From the NCBI GenBank assembly GCA_963580455.1, contig OY756969.1, positions 13,116,760 through 13,180,759 on the forward strand: a stretch of DNA of 64,000 nucleotides, given 5' to 3'. Source of the stretch: Euonymus europaeus (Eukaryota > Streptophyta > Magnoliopsida > Celastrales > Celastraceae). The translations under genes and the position numbers were made by a program. Positions 14,407 through 26,255 of this stretch are shown one piece after another. The stretch's first letter is position 1, and each line of letters begins with the position of its first letter. Under the pieces are notes generated by a model. The model was not told the origin of the DNA and made no database searches. It saw only the letters and a list, made by a program, of their open reading frames with translations.

Positions 14407-16968
14407 ATCAAAGTTGCCCGGTGTACACTTTTATTGTTCTTCTATGTGAAATTTTACGACTATAAGCTTCCTAGATTATTTCGATGACAAAAGACCGAGT
14501 TTCTATGACAAATGCACAAAATAGTTAAAAGCTCCTCCATAGAGAGAGTTGAGCAAATTTGGACCATCAAAGTTGCTCGGGATACACTTTTTACTGTTCT
14601 TCTATGTCAAATTTTACGAGTATAAAACTTGCTAGATTATTTCTACGCCAAAACACAAACCTTCTATGAAAAATGGACAAAACTGTTAGAAGCACCTCCA
14701 TAGAGAGAGTTGACCAACTTTGGACCATCAAAGTTCCTAGGTGTACACTGTTTATTGTTCTTCTATGTGAAATTTTACGAGTATAAGCTTCCTAGATTAT
14801 TTCGATGTCAAAACACCAATTTCTATGATAAATGGACAAAAGAGTTAAAAGCTCCTCCATAGAGAGAGTTGAGCAACTACGGACCATCAAAGTTGCTCGG
14901 GGTACACTTTTTACTGTTCTTTTATGTCAAATTTTTTGTGTATAGGCTTGTTTGATTATTTTGATGCCAAAACACCAACTTTCTATGACAAATGGATAAA
15001 ACCGTTAAAAGCTCCTATATAGAGAGAGTTGAGCAACTTCGGACCATCAAAGTTTCTCGGTGTACACTTTTTATTATTTTTATATGTGAAATTTTAGGAG
15101 TATAAGCTTCTTAGATTATTTTGATGTCAAAACAGCAGATTTCTATGACAAATGGACAAAACAGTTAAAAGCTCCTCCATAGAGAGAGTTGAGGAACTTC
15201 GGACCATTAAAATTGCTGGGGTACACTTTTTATTGTTCTTCTATGTGAAATTTTATGAGTATAAACTTCTTAGATTATTTTGATGTCAAAACAGCAGGTT
15301 TCTAAGACAAAGGGACAAAACAGTTAAAAGCTCCTCCATAGAGAGAGTTGAGCAACTTCGGACCATTAAAATTGCTGGGGGTACACTTTTTATTGTTCTT
15401 CTATGTGAAATTTTATGAGTATAAACTTCTTAGATTATTTTGATGTCAAAACAGCAGGTTTCTAAGACAAAGGGACAAAACAGTTAAAAGCTCCTCCATA
15501 GAGAGAGTTGTGCAACTTCGTACCTTTAAAGTTGCTGGGGGTACACTATTTATTGTTCTTCTATGTCAAATTCGACGTGTTTAAGCCTGCTAGATTATTT
15601 CGATGCCAAAACACCGATTTTCAATGACAAATGGACAAAACAGTTAAAAGCTCCTCCATAGAGAGAGTTGAGCAACTTCGGACCATGAAAGTTGCTCGGG
15701 GCACACTTTTTACTGTTCTTCTACGTGAAATTTTATGAGTATAAAGCTTTCTGGATTATTTCGATGTCAAAAGAGCATGTTTCTATGACAAATGGATAAA
15801 ACCGTTAAAGGCTCCTCCATAGAGAGAGTTGAGCAATTTCGGACCATCAAAGTTGCTCGGTGTACACTTTTTATTGTTCTTCTATGTGAAATTTTACGAG
15901 TATAAGCTTGCTAGATTATTTCGATGCGAAAACACCAACTTTCTATGACAAATGGACAAAACCGTTAAAAGCTCCTTCATAGAGAGAGTTGAGCAACTTC
16001 GGACCAATAAAGTTGCTCGGTGTACACTTTTTATTGTTCTTCTATGTGAAATTTTACGAGTATAAAACTTGCTAGATTATTTCGACGCCAAAACACAAAC
16101 CTTCTATGAAAAATGGACAAAACTGTTAGAAGCAGCTCCATAGAGAGAGTTGACCAACTTTGGACCATCAAAGTTCCTAGGTGTACACTCTTTATTGTTC
16201 TTCTATGTGAATTTTTACGAGTATAAAGCTTCCTAGATTATTTCGATGTCAAAACACCAATTTCTATGATAAATGGACAAAACAGTTAAAAGCTCCTCCA
16301 TAGAGAGAGTTGAGCAACTACAAACCATCAAAGTTGCTCGGGGTACACTTTTTACTGTTCTTCTATGTCAAATTCTTTGTGTATAGGCTTGTTAGATTAT
16401 TTGGATGCCAAAACGCCAACTTTTTAGGACAAATGGATAAAACCGTTAAAAGCTCCTATATAGAGAGAGTTGAGCAACTTCGGACCATCGAAATTGCTCG
16501 GTGTACGCTTTTTATTGTTCTTCTATGTCAAATTCAACAAGTATAAGCCTGCTTGATTATTTCGATGCCGAAACACCAATTTTCTGTGACAAATGGATAA
16601 AACCGTTAAAAGCACTTCCATAGAGAGAGTTGAGCAACTTCGAACCATCAAATTTGCTCGGTGTACACTTTTTATTGTTCTTCTATGTCAAATTTTACAA
16701 GTAAAAAAACTTGCTAGATTATTCCGATTCCAAAACACAAGCTTTCTATGACAAATGGACAAAACCGTTAAAAGCTCTTCCATCGAGAGAGTTGAGAAAC
16801 TTCGGACCTCCAAAGTTGCTGGGGGCACACTTTTTATTGTTCTTCTATGTCAAATTTTACGAGTATAAGCTTCCTAGATTTTTTCGATGTCAAAACAGGA
16901 AGTTTCTATGACAAATGAACAAAACTGTTAAAAGCTCCTCCATAGAGATAGTTGAGCAACTTCGGACT
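14407..16968 (+). repeat. HOR unit 7 (16-mer, one extra monomer)
   Basis: A unit of 2,562 bp, which is 160 bp longer than the standard. The extra length is one monomer that repeats its left neighbour: 15341-15500 carries the same diagnostic string (AAAATTGCTGGGG, then GCAGGTTTCTAAGACAAAGG) as 15182-15340. Otherwise it follows unit 3. Confidence 0.9.
15341..15500 (+). repeat. Extra tandem monomer inside HOR unit 7
   Basis: A single 160-bp monomer that duplicates the one immediately to its left (15182-15340). Both have ATGAGTATAAACTTCTTAG followed by GCAGGTTTCTAAGAC, a combination present only once in the other units. The left copy lacks one G in the GCTGGGG run and has GAGGAAC; the extra one has GAGCAAC. 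One-monomer unequal exchange explains the gain. Confidence 0.88.
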
Positions 16969-18939
16969 ATCAAAGTTGCCCGGTGTACACTTTTATTGTT
17001 CTTCTATGTGAAATTTTACGACTATAAGCTTCCTAGATTATTTCGATGACAAAACACCGAGTTTCTATGACAAATGCACAAAATAGTTAAAAGCTCCTCC
17101 ATAGAGAGAGTTGAGCAAATTTGGACCATCAAAGTTGCTCGGGATACACTTTTTACTGTTCTTCTATGTCAAATTTTACGAGTATAAAACTTGCTAGATT
17201 ATTTCTACGCCAAAACACAAACCTTCTATGACAAATGGATAAAACCGTTAAAAGCTCCTATATAGAGAGAGTTGAGCAACTTCGGACCATCAAAGTTTCT
17301 CGGTGTACACTTTTTATTATTTTTATATGTGAAATTTTAGGAGTATAAGCTTCTTAGATTATTTTGATGTCAAAACAGCAGATTTCTATGACAAATGGAC
17401 AAAACAGTTAAAAGCTCCTCCATAGAGAGAGTTGAGCAACTTCGGACCATTAAAATTGCTGGGGTACACTTTTTATTGTTCTTCTATGTGAAATTTTATG
17501 AGTATAAACTTCTTAGATTATTTTGATGTCAAAACAGCAGGTTTCTAAGACAAAGGGACAAAACAGTTAAAAGCTCCTCCATAGAGAGAGTTGAGCAACT
17601 TCGGACCATTAAAATTGCTGGGGGTACACTATTTATTGTTCTTCTATGTCAAATTCGACGTGTTTAAGCCTGCTAGATTATTTCGATGCCAAAACACCGA
17701 TTTTCAATGACAAATGGACAAAACAGTTAAAAGCTCCTCCATAGAGAGAGTTGAGCAACTTCGGACCATGAAAGTTGCTCGGGGTACACTTTTTACTGTT
17801 CTTCTACGTGAAATTTTATGAGTATAAAGCTTTCTGGATTATTTCGATGTCAAAAGAGCATGTTTCTATGACAAATGGATAAAACCGTTAAAGGCTCCTC
17901 CATAGAGAGAGTTGAGCAATTTCGGACCATCAAAGTTGCTCGGTGTACACTTTTTATTGTTCTTCTATGTGAAATTTTACGAGTATAAGCTTGCTCGATT
18001 ATTTCGATGCCAAAACACCAACTTTCTATGACAAATGGACAAAACCGTTAAAAGCTCCTCCATAGAGAGAGTTGAGCAACTTCGGACCAATAAAGTTGCT
18101 CGGTGTACACTTTTTATTGTTCTTCTATGTGAAATTTTACGAGTATAAAACTTGCTAGATTATTTCGAGGCCAAAACACAAACCTTCTATGAAAAATGGA
18201 CAAAACTGTTAGAAGCAGCTCCATAGAGAGAGTTGACCAACTTTGGACCATCAAAGTTCCTAGGTGTACACTGTTTATTGTTCTTCTATGTGAATTTTTA
18301 CGAGTATAAAGCTTCCTAGATTATTTCGATGTCAAAACACCAATTTCTATGATAAATGGACAAAACAGTTAAAAGCTCCTCCATAGAGAGAGTTGAGCAA
18401 CTACAAACCATCAAAGTTGCTCGGGGTACACTTTTTACTGTTCTTCTATGTCAAATTCTTTGTGTATAGGCTTGTTAGATTATTTGGATGCCAAAACGCC
18501 AACTTTTTAGGACAAATGGATAAAACCGTTAAAAGCTCCTATATAGAGAGAGTTGAGCAACTTCGGACCATCGAAATTGCTCGGTGTACGCTTTTTATTG
18601 TTCTTCTATGTCAAATTCAACAAGTATAAGCCTGCTTGATTATTTCGATGCCGAAACACCAATTTTCTGTGACAAATGGATAAAACCGTTAAAAGCACTT
18701 CCATAGAGAGAGTTGAGCAACTTCGAACCATCAAATTTGCTCGGTGTACACTTTTTATTGTTCTTCTATGTCAAATTTTACAAGTAAAAAAACTTGCTAG
18801 ATTATTCCGATTCCAAAACACAAGCTTTCTATGACAAATGGACAAAACCGTTAAAAGCTCTTCCATCGAGAGAGTTGAGAAACTTCGGACCTTCAAAGTT
18901 GCTGGGGGCACACTTTTTATTGTTCTTCTATGTCAAATT
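16969..18939 (+). repeat. HOR unit 8 (truncated, two monomers deleted)
   Basis: The last homogenised unit. Equivalent markers show it is 319 bp short (two monomers): the spacing from unit 7 to unit 8 of the CAACTACAAACC marker is 2,083 bp rather than 2,402. The deletion joins the second monomer to the fourth at 17224-17231 through the shared string TTCTATGA. It shares TTATTATTTTTATATG with units 3 and 7. Its final monomer switches at 18940 to a divergent sequence, so the unit is incomplete at its right end. Confidence 0.88.
17224..17231 (+). other. Two-monomer deletion junction (microhomology)
   Basis: Left of this point the sequence follows the unit's second monomer (TCTACGCC, then ACACAAACC). 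Right of it the sequence follows the fourth monomer (ACAAATGGATAAAACC, then CTATATAG). In intact units the two are separated by about 319 bp. TTCTATGA is present in both parents at the join. Confidence 0.85.
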
Positions 18940-19052
18940 CAACAAGCATAAGCCTACTAGATTATTTCGATGCCAAAACAACAATTTTCTGTGACAAATG
19001 GAAAAAACCGTTAAAAGCTCTTCCATAGAGAGAGTTGAGCAACTTCGAACCT

Positions 19053-19930
19053 TCAAAGTTGCTCGGTGTACACTTTTTATTGTTCTTCTATGTGAAATTT
19101 TACGAGTACAAGCTTCCTAGATTATTTCGATGGGAAGAACACCGAGTTTCTATGACAAATGCACAAAATAGTTAAAAGCTCCTCTATAGAGAGAGTTGAG
19201 CAAATTTGGACCATCAAAGTTGCTCGGGATACACTTTTTACTGTTCTTCTATGTCAAATTTTACGAGTATAAAACTTGCTAGATTATTTCGACGCCAAAA
19301 CACAAACCTTCTATGACAAATGGACAAAACTGTTAGAAGCACCTCCATAGAGAGAGTTGACCAACTTTGGACCATCAAAGTTCCTAGGTGTACACTGTTT
19401 ATTGTTCTTCTATGTGAAATTTTACGAGTATAAGCTTCCTAGATTATTTCGATGTCAAAACACCGATTTCTATTATAAATGGACAAAACAGTTAAAAGCT
19501 CCTCCATAGAGAGATTTGAGCAACTACGAACCATCAAAGTTGCTCGGGGTACACTTTTTACTGTTCTTCTATGTCATATTCTTTGTGTATATGCTTGTTA
19601 GATTATTTCGATGCCAAAACACCAACTTTCTATGACAAATGGATAAAACCATTAAAAGCTCCTATATAGAGAGAGTTGTGCAACTTCGGACCATCAAAGT
19701 TGCTCGGTGTACACTTTTTATTGTTCTTCTATGTGAAATTTTATGAGTATAAGCTTCTTAGATTATTTTGATGTCAAAACAACGGGTTTCTATGACAAAT
19801 GGACAAAACAGTTAAAAGCTCCTTCATAGAGAGAGTTGAGCAACTTCGGACCATTAAAGTTGCTAGGGTACACTTTTTATTGTTCTTCTATGTCAAATTT
19901 GACGTGTGTAAGCCTGCTATATTATTTTGA
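19053..19930 (+). repeat. Diverged copy of HOR monomers (fossil unit)
   Basis: About five or six monomers in the same order as the start of an array-A unit. They run: the ACACCGAG type, the CAAATTTGG/GGATACAC type with GTTAGAAGCACC, the GACCAACTTTGG/CCTAGGTG type, the CAACTACG type with CTATATAG, then the GTATAAGCTTCTTAG type. Each differs from array A at many more bases than array-A units differ from one another, for example GATGGGAAGAACACC for GATGACAAAACACC. Confidence 0.75.
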
Positions 19931-20186
19931 TGCCAAAACACCAACTTTCTACGAAAAATGGACAAAACCGTTAAAAACTCCACCATAGAGAGAGTTGAGC
20001 AAATTCGGACCATCGAAGTTGCTCGGGATACACATTTTACTGTTCTTCTATGTCAAATTTTACGAGTATAAAACTTGCTAGATTATTTCAATGCCAAAAC
20101 ACAAACTTTATATGACAAATGGACAAAACAGTTAAAAGCTCCTCCATAGAGAGAGTTGAGCAAATTCGGACCATCAATGTTGCTCA

Positions 20187-21148
20187 GTGTACACTTTTTA
20201 TTGTTCTTCTATACGAAATTTAACGAGCATAAGCTTCTTGGATTATTTCGATGCCAAAACACCAAGTTTTTATGACAAATGGACAAAACAGTTAAAAGCT
20301 CCTCCATAGAGACAGTTGAGCATATTCGGACCATCAGAGTTGTTCGGGGTGCACTTTTTACTGTTCTTCTATGTCAAATTTTTCAAGTACAAAACTTGGT
20401 AGATTATTTCGATTCCAAAACACAAACTTTCTATGACAAATGGGCAAAACCGTTAAAAGCTCTTCCATCGAGAGAGTTGAGAAACTTCGGACCTTCAAAG
20501 TTTCTCGGGGCACACTTTTTATTGTTCTTCTATGTCAAATTCTACAAGTACAAGCTTCCTAGATTATTTCAATGCCAAAACACCAAGTTTAAATGATAAA
20601 TGGACAAAACAGTTAAAAGCTCCTCCATAGAGGGAGTTGAGCAACTTCGGAACATGAAAGTTGCTCGGGGTACACTTTTTATTGTTCTTCTATGTGAAAT
20701 TTTACGAGTATAAAGCTTCCTGGATTATTTCGATGTCAAAAGAGCAAGTTTCTATTACAAACGAATAAAACAGTTCAAAACTCCTCCATAGGGAGAGTTG
20801 AGCAACCTCGGACCATCAAAGTTGCTCGGTGTACACTTTTTATTGTTCTTCTATGTCAAATTTTACGAGTATAAGCTTGATAGATTATTTCGATGCCAAA
20901 ACACCAACTTTCTATGACAAATGGACAAAACCGTTAAAAGCTCCTCCATAGAGAGAGTTGAGCAACTTCGGACCATTAAAGTTGCTCGGGGTACACTTTT
21001 TATTGTTCCTCTATGTCAAATTCTACGGGTATAAGCTTACTAGATTATTTAGATGCCAAAACATCAACTTTCTATGACAAATGGACAAAACCGTTAAAAG
21101 CTCCTCCATAGAGAGAGTTGAGCAACTTCGGACCATCAAAGTTGCTCG
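20187..21148 (+). repeat. Six-monomer tandem duplication, copy 1
   Basis: A 962-bp block of six monomers repeated directly after itself. The diagnostic string CTATACGAAATTTAACGAGC occurs at about 20209 and 21171, and GACAGTTGAGCATATTCGG follows in both. The copies differ at few positions: copy 1 has GTTCGGGGTGC where copy 2 has GTTCGGGTGC, GTTTAAATG against GTTCAAATG, and ACGAATAAAAC against ATGAATAAAAC. Confidence 0.88.
20951..21110 (+). repeat. Reference monomer, 160 bp
   Basis: A monomer close to the by-eye consensus, given in the phase that begins GAGAGAGTTG. Its landmarks in order are: inverted-repeat arms GAGCAACTT (20960-20968) and AAGTTGCTC (20979-20987) around a 10-nt spacer; GGTACACTTTTTATTG; CTATGTCAAATT; an AAGCTT (HindIII) site at 21033-21038; TAGATTATTT; a CCAAAACA motif; TTTCTATGACAAATGGAC; and ACCGTTAAAAGCTCC. 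The next monomer starts at 21111, so the period here is exactly 160 bp. Most copies retain AAGCTT, which predicts a HindIII ladder. Confidence 0.93.
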
Positions 21149-22110
21149 GTGTACACTTTTTATTGTTCTTCTATACGAAATTTAACGAGCATAAGCTTCT
21201 TGGATTATTTCGATGCCAAAACACCAAGTTTTTATGACAAATGGACAAAACAGTTAAAAGCTCCTCCATAGAGACAGTTGAGCATATTCGGACCATCAGA
21301 GTTGTTCGGGTGCACTTTTTACTGTTCTTCTATGTCAAATTTTTCAAGTACAAAACTTGGTAGATTATTTCGATTCCAAAACACAAACTTTCTATGACAA
21401 ATGGGCAAAACCGTTAAAAGCTCTTCCATCGAGAGAGTTGAGAAACTTCGGACCTTCAAATTTTCTCGGGGCACACTTTTTATTGTTCTTCTATGTCAAA
21501 TTCTACAAGTACAAGCTTCCTAGATTATTTCAATGCCAAAACACCAAGTTCAAATGATAAATGGACAAAACAGTTAAAAGCTCCTCCATAGAGGGAGTTG
21601 AGCAACTTCGGAACATGAAAGTTGCTCGGGGTACACTTTTTATTGTTCTTCTATGTGAAATTTTACGAGTATAAAGCTTCCTGGATTATTTCGATGTCAA
21701 AAGAGCAAGTTTCTATTACAAATGAATAAAACAGTTCAAAACTCCTCCATAGAGAGAGTTGAGCAACCTCGGACCATCAAAGTTGCTCGGTGTACACTTT
21801 TTATTGTTCTTCTATGTCAAATTTTACGAGTATAAGCTTGATAGATTATTTCGATGCCAAAACACAAACTTTCTATGACAAATGGACAAAACCGTTAAAA
21901 GCTCCTCCATAGAGAGAGTTGAGCAACTTCGGACCATTAAAGTTGCTCGGGGTACACTTTTTATTGTTCCTCTATGTCAAATTCTACGGGTATAAGCTTA
22001 CTAGATTATTTAGATGCCAAAACATCAACTTTCTATGACAAATGGACAAAACCGTTAAAAGCTCCTCCATAGAGAGAGTTGAGCAACTTCGGACCATCAA
22101 AGTTGCTCGG
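21149..22110 (+). repeat. Six-monomer tandem duplication, copy 2
   Basis: Second copy, offset 961-962 bp from copy 1. After about 22130 the sequence continues with TATGTGAAATTTTACGAG in place of the TACGAAATTTAACGAG that starts each copy, which marks the end of the duplication. Confidence 0.88.
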
Positions 22111-23697
22111 TGTACACTTTTTATTGTTCTTCTATGTGAAATTTTACGAGTATAAGCTTCTTAGATTATTTCGATGTCGAAACAGCAAGTTTCTATGACA
22201 AATTGACAAAATAGTTAAAAGCTCCTTCGTAGAGAGAGTTGAGCAACTTTGGAGCATGAAACTTGCTCGGGGTACACTTTTTATTGTTCTTCTATATCAA
22301 ATTCAACAAGCATAAGCCTGCTGGATTATTTCGATGCCAAAACACCAATTTTCTGTGACAAATGGACAAAACAATTAAAAGCTCTTCCATATAGAGAGTT
22401 GAGCAACTTCGAACCATCAAAATTTGCTCGGTGTACACTTTTTATTGTTCATCTATGTGAAATTTTACGAGTATAAGCTTCCTAGATTATTTTGAGGTCA
22501 AAACAGCAAGTTTCTATGACAAATGGACAAAACAGTTAAAAGTTCCTCCATAGAGAGAGTTGAGCAACTTCGGACTATCAAAGTTGCTCGGTGTACACTT
22601 TTTATTGTTCTTCTATATGAAATTTAACGAGCATAAGCTTCCTAGATTATTTCGATGCCAAAACACCAAGTTTCTATGACAAATGGACAAAACAGTTAAA
22701 AGCTCCTCCATATAGACAGTTGAGCGAATTCGGGCCATCAAAGTTGTTTGGGGTACACTTTTTACTGTTCTTCTATGCCAAATTTTACAAATACAAAACT
22801 TGCTATATTATTTCGATTCCAAAACAAAAACTTTCTATGACAAATCGACAAAACCATTAAAAGCTCTTCCATCGAGAGAGTTGAAAAACTTCGGACCTTC
22901 AAAGTTGCTTGGGGCACACTTTTTATTGTTCTTCTATGTCGAATTTTACGAGTATAAGCTTGCTAGATTATTTCGATGCCAAAACACCAACTTTCTATGA
23001 CAAATGGACAAAACCGTTAAAAGCTCATCCATAGAGAGAGTTGAGCAACTTCGGACCATTAAAGTTGCTCAGGGTACACTTTTTATTGTTCTTCTATGTC
23101 AAATTCTACGTGTATAAGCTTACTAGATTATTTAGATGCCAAAACATCAACTTTCTATGACAAATGGACAAAACCGTTAAAAGCTCCTCCATAGAGAGAG
23201 CTGTGCAACTTCGGACCATCAAAGTTGCTCGGTGTACACTTTTTATTGTTCTTCTATGTGAAATTTTACGAGTATAAGCTTCTTAGATTATTTCGATGTC
23301 GAAACAGCAAGTTTCTATGACAAATTGACAAAATAGTTAAAAGCTCCTTCGTAGAGAGAGTTGAGCAACTTTGGACCACGAAACTTGCTCGGGGTACACT
23401 TTTTATTGTTCTTCTATATCAAATTCAACAAGCATAAGCGTGCTAGATTATTTCGATGTCAAAAGACCAATTTTCTGTGACAAATGGACAAAACCGTTAA
23501 AAGCTCTTCCATAGAGAGAGTTGAGCAACTTCGAACCTTCAAATTTGCTCGGTGTACACTTTTTATTGTTCTTCTATGTGAAATTTTACGAGTATAAGAT
23601 TCCTATATTATTTTGATGTCAAAACAGCAAGTTTCTATGACAAATGAACAAAACAGTTAAAAGCTCCCCCATAGAGAGAGTTGAGCAACTTCGGACT

Positions 23698-24410
23698 ATC
23701 AAAGTTGCTCGGTGTACACTTTTATTGTTCTTATATGTGAAATTTTAAGAGTATAAGCTCCCTAGATTATTTCGATGACAAAACACCGAGTTTCTATGAC
23801 AAATGCACAAAACAGTTAAAAGCTCCTCCATAGGGAGAGTCGAGCAAATTTGGATCATCAAAGTTGCTCAGGATACACTTTTTACTGTTTTTCTTTGTCA
23901 AATTTTACAAGTATAAAACTTGCTATATTATTTCGATGCAAAAACACAAACTTTCTATGACAATAGGACAAAACTGTTAAATGCACCTCCATAGAGAGAG
24001 TTGACCAACTTCGGACCATCAAAGTTCCTAGATGTACACTGTTTATTTTTCTTCAATGTGAAATTTTACGAGTATAAGCATCCTAGATTATTTCGATGTC
24101 AAAACACCAATTTCTTTGATAAATGGACAAAACAGTTAAAAGCTCCTCCATAAAGAGAGTTGAGCAATTACGGACCATCAAAGTTGCTCGAGGTACACTT
24201 TTTATTGTTCTTCTATGTCAAATTCTACGTGTATAGGCTTGCTAGATTATTTTGATGCCAAAACACCAACTTTCTATGACAAATGGATAAAATAGTTAAA
24301 AGCTCCTCCATAGAGAGAGTTGAGCAACTTCGGACCATTAAAGTTGTTGGGGGTACACTTTTTATTGTTCTTCTATGTCAAATTCGACGTGTGTAAGCCT
24401 GCTAGATTAT
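23698..24410 (+). repeat. Diverged copy of HOR monomers (fossil unit)
   Basis: Begins with the same ACTATCAAAGTTGC start as array-A units. It keeps the order of the ACACCGAG, CAAATTTGG/GGATACAC, GACCAACTTCGG/CCTAGATG and CAATTACGG monomers, then jumps to the TTCGACGTGTGTAAGCC type. Many substitutions separate it from array A (for example GGATCATC and GACAATAGGAC). It lies 4,645 bp, about 29 monomers, from the fossil start at 19053. Confidence 0.72.
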
Positions 24411-26255
24411 TTCGATGCCAAAAGAACAACTTTCTATGACAAATGGACAAAACCGTTGAAAGCTCCTCCATAGAGAGAGTTGAGCAAATTCCGACCATCA
24501 AAGTTGCTCGAGATACACTTTTTACTGTTCTTCTAAGTCAAATTTTACGAGTATAAAACTTGCTAGATTATTTCGATTCCAAAACACAAACTTTCTATGA
24601 CAAATGGACAAAACCGTTAAAAGCAACCATAGAGAGAGTTGAGCAACTTCGAACCTTCAAAGTTGCTAGGGGTACACTTTTTATTATTCTTCTATGTCAA
24701 ATTTTACGAGTATAAGCTTGCTAGATTATTTCGATGCCAAAACACCAACTTTCTATGACAAATGGACAAAATCGTTAAAAGCTCCTCCATAGAGAGAGTT
24801 GAGCAACTTCGGACCATCAAAGTTGTTCGGGGTACACTTTTTATTGTTCTTCTATGTCAAATTCTACGTATATAAGCTTACTAGATTATTTAGATGCCAA
24901 AACAACAACTTTCTATGACAAATGGACAAAACCGTTAAAAGCTCCTTCATAGAGAGAGTTGAGAAACTTCGAACCATCAAATTTGCTAGGGGTACGATTT
25001 TTATTATTTTTCTATGTCAAATTTTACGAGTATAAGTTGGCTAGATTATTTCAATGCCAAAACAACAACTTTCTATGAAAAATGGACAAAACCGTTAAAA
25101 GCTCCTCCATAGAGAGAGTTGAGCAACTTCGGACCATCAAAGTTGCTCAGGGTACACTTTTTATTGTTCTTCTATGTCAAATTCTACGTGTATAAGCTTA
25201 CTAGATTATTTAGATGCAAAATACCAGCTTTCTATGACAAATGGACAAAATCGTTAAAAGCTCCTCCATAGAGAGAGTTGAGCAACTTCGGACCATCAAA
25301 GATGCTCGGTGTACACTTTTTATTGTTCTTCTATGTGAAATTTTACGAGTATAAGCTTCTTAGATTATTTCGATGTCGAAACAGAAAGTTTCTGTGACAA
25401 ATTGATAAAACAGTTAAAAGCTCCTTCGTAGAGAGAGTTGGGCAACTTTGGACCATGAAACTTGCTCGGGGTACACTTTTTATTTTTCTTCTATGTCAAA
25501 TTCAACAAGTATATGTCTGCTAGATTATTTCGATGCCAAAACACCAATTTTCTGTGACAAATGGACAAAACCGTTAAAAGCTCTTCTATAGAGAGAGTTG
25601 AGCAACTTTGAAACATCAAATTTGCTCGCTGTACACTTTTTATTGTTCTTCTATGTGAAATATTACGAGTATAAGCTTCCTAGATTATTTATATGTCAAA
25701 ACATCAAGTTTCTATGACAAATGGACAAAACAGTTAAAAGCTCCTCCATAGAGAGAGTTGAGCAACTTTGGACCATCAAAGTTGCTCAGTGTACACTTTT
25801 TATCATTCTTCTATAAGAATTTTAACGAGCATAAGCTTCCTAGATTATTTCGATGCCAAAACACCAAGTTTCTATGACAAATGGACAAAACAGTTAAAAT
25901 CTCCTCCATAGAGACAGTTGAGCAAATTCGGACCATCAAAGTTGTTCGGAGTACACTTTTTACAGTTCTTCTATATCAAATTTTACAAGTACAAAACTTG
26001 CTAGATTATTTCGATTCCATAACACAAACCTTCTACGACAAATGGACAAAACCGTTAAAAGCTCTTCCATCGAGAGAGTTGAGAAACTTCGGACCTTTAA
26101 AGTTGCTCGGGGCATACTTTTTATTGATCTTCTATGTGAAATTTTACGAGTATAAGCTTCCTAGATTATTTCGATGTCAAAACAGCAAGTTTCTATGACA
26201 AATGGACAAAGCTGTTAAAAGCTCTTCCATAGAGAGAGTTGAGCAACTTTGGACT

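Larger units (their letters stand above)
1..18939 (+). repeat. Satellite array A: 15-monomer higher-order repeat
   Basis: This is a head-to-tail satellite of about 160-bp monomers organised in a higher-order repeat. The 15 monomers of a unit differ clearly from one another, but the same ordered set returns every 2,402-2,403 bp. Using the phase that begins at base 1 (ATCAAAGTTGC), equivalent points fall at 1, 2395, 4798, 7200, 9602, 12004, 14407 and 16969. Marker monomers recur once per unit, for example one with GACCAACTTTGG, one with CTATATAGAG and one with CATCGAGAGAG. The block ends at 18939, where the expected TTTTACGAG changes to TTCAACAAG. The left end lies outside the window. No gene or inserted element is visible inside. 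Such homogenised HORs are typical of young parts of satellite arrays; location at a centromere is inference. Confidence 0.95.

Noticed and set aside
20279..20596. A 105-codon plus-strand frame, with a similar one at 25881-26198, the longest in the satellite.
   Set aside because: Same repeat-derived peptide. The related copy at 21241-21557 is broken by a one-base loss, which argues against constraint.
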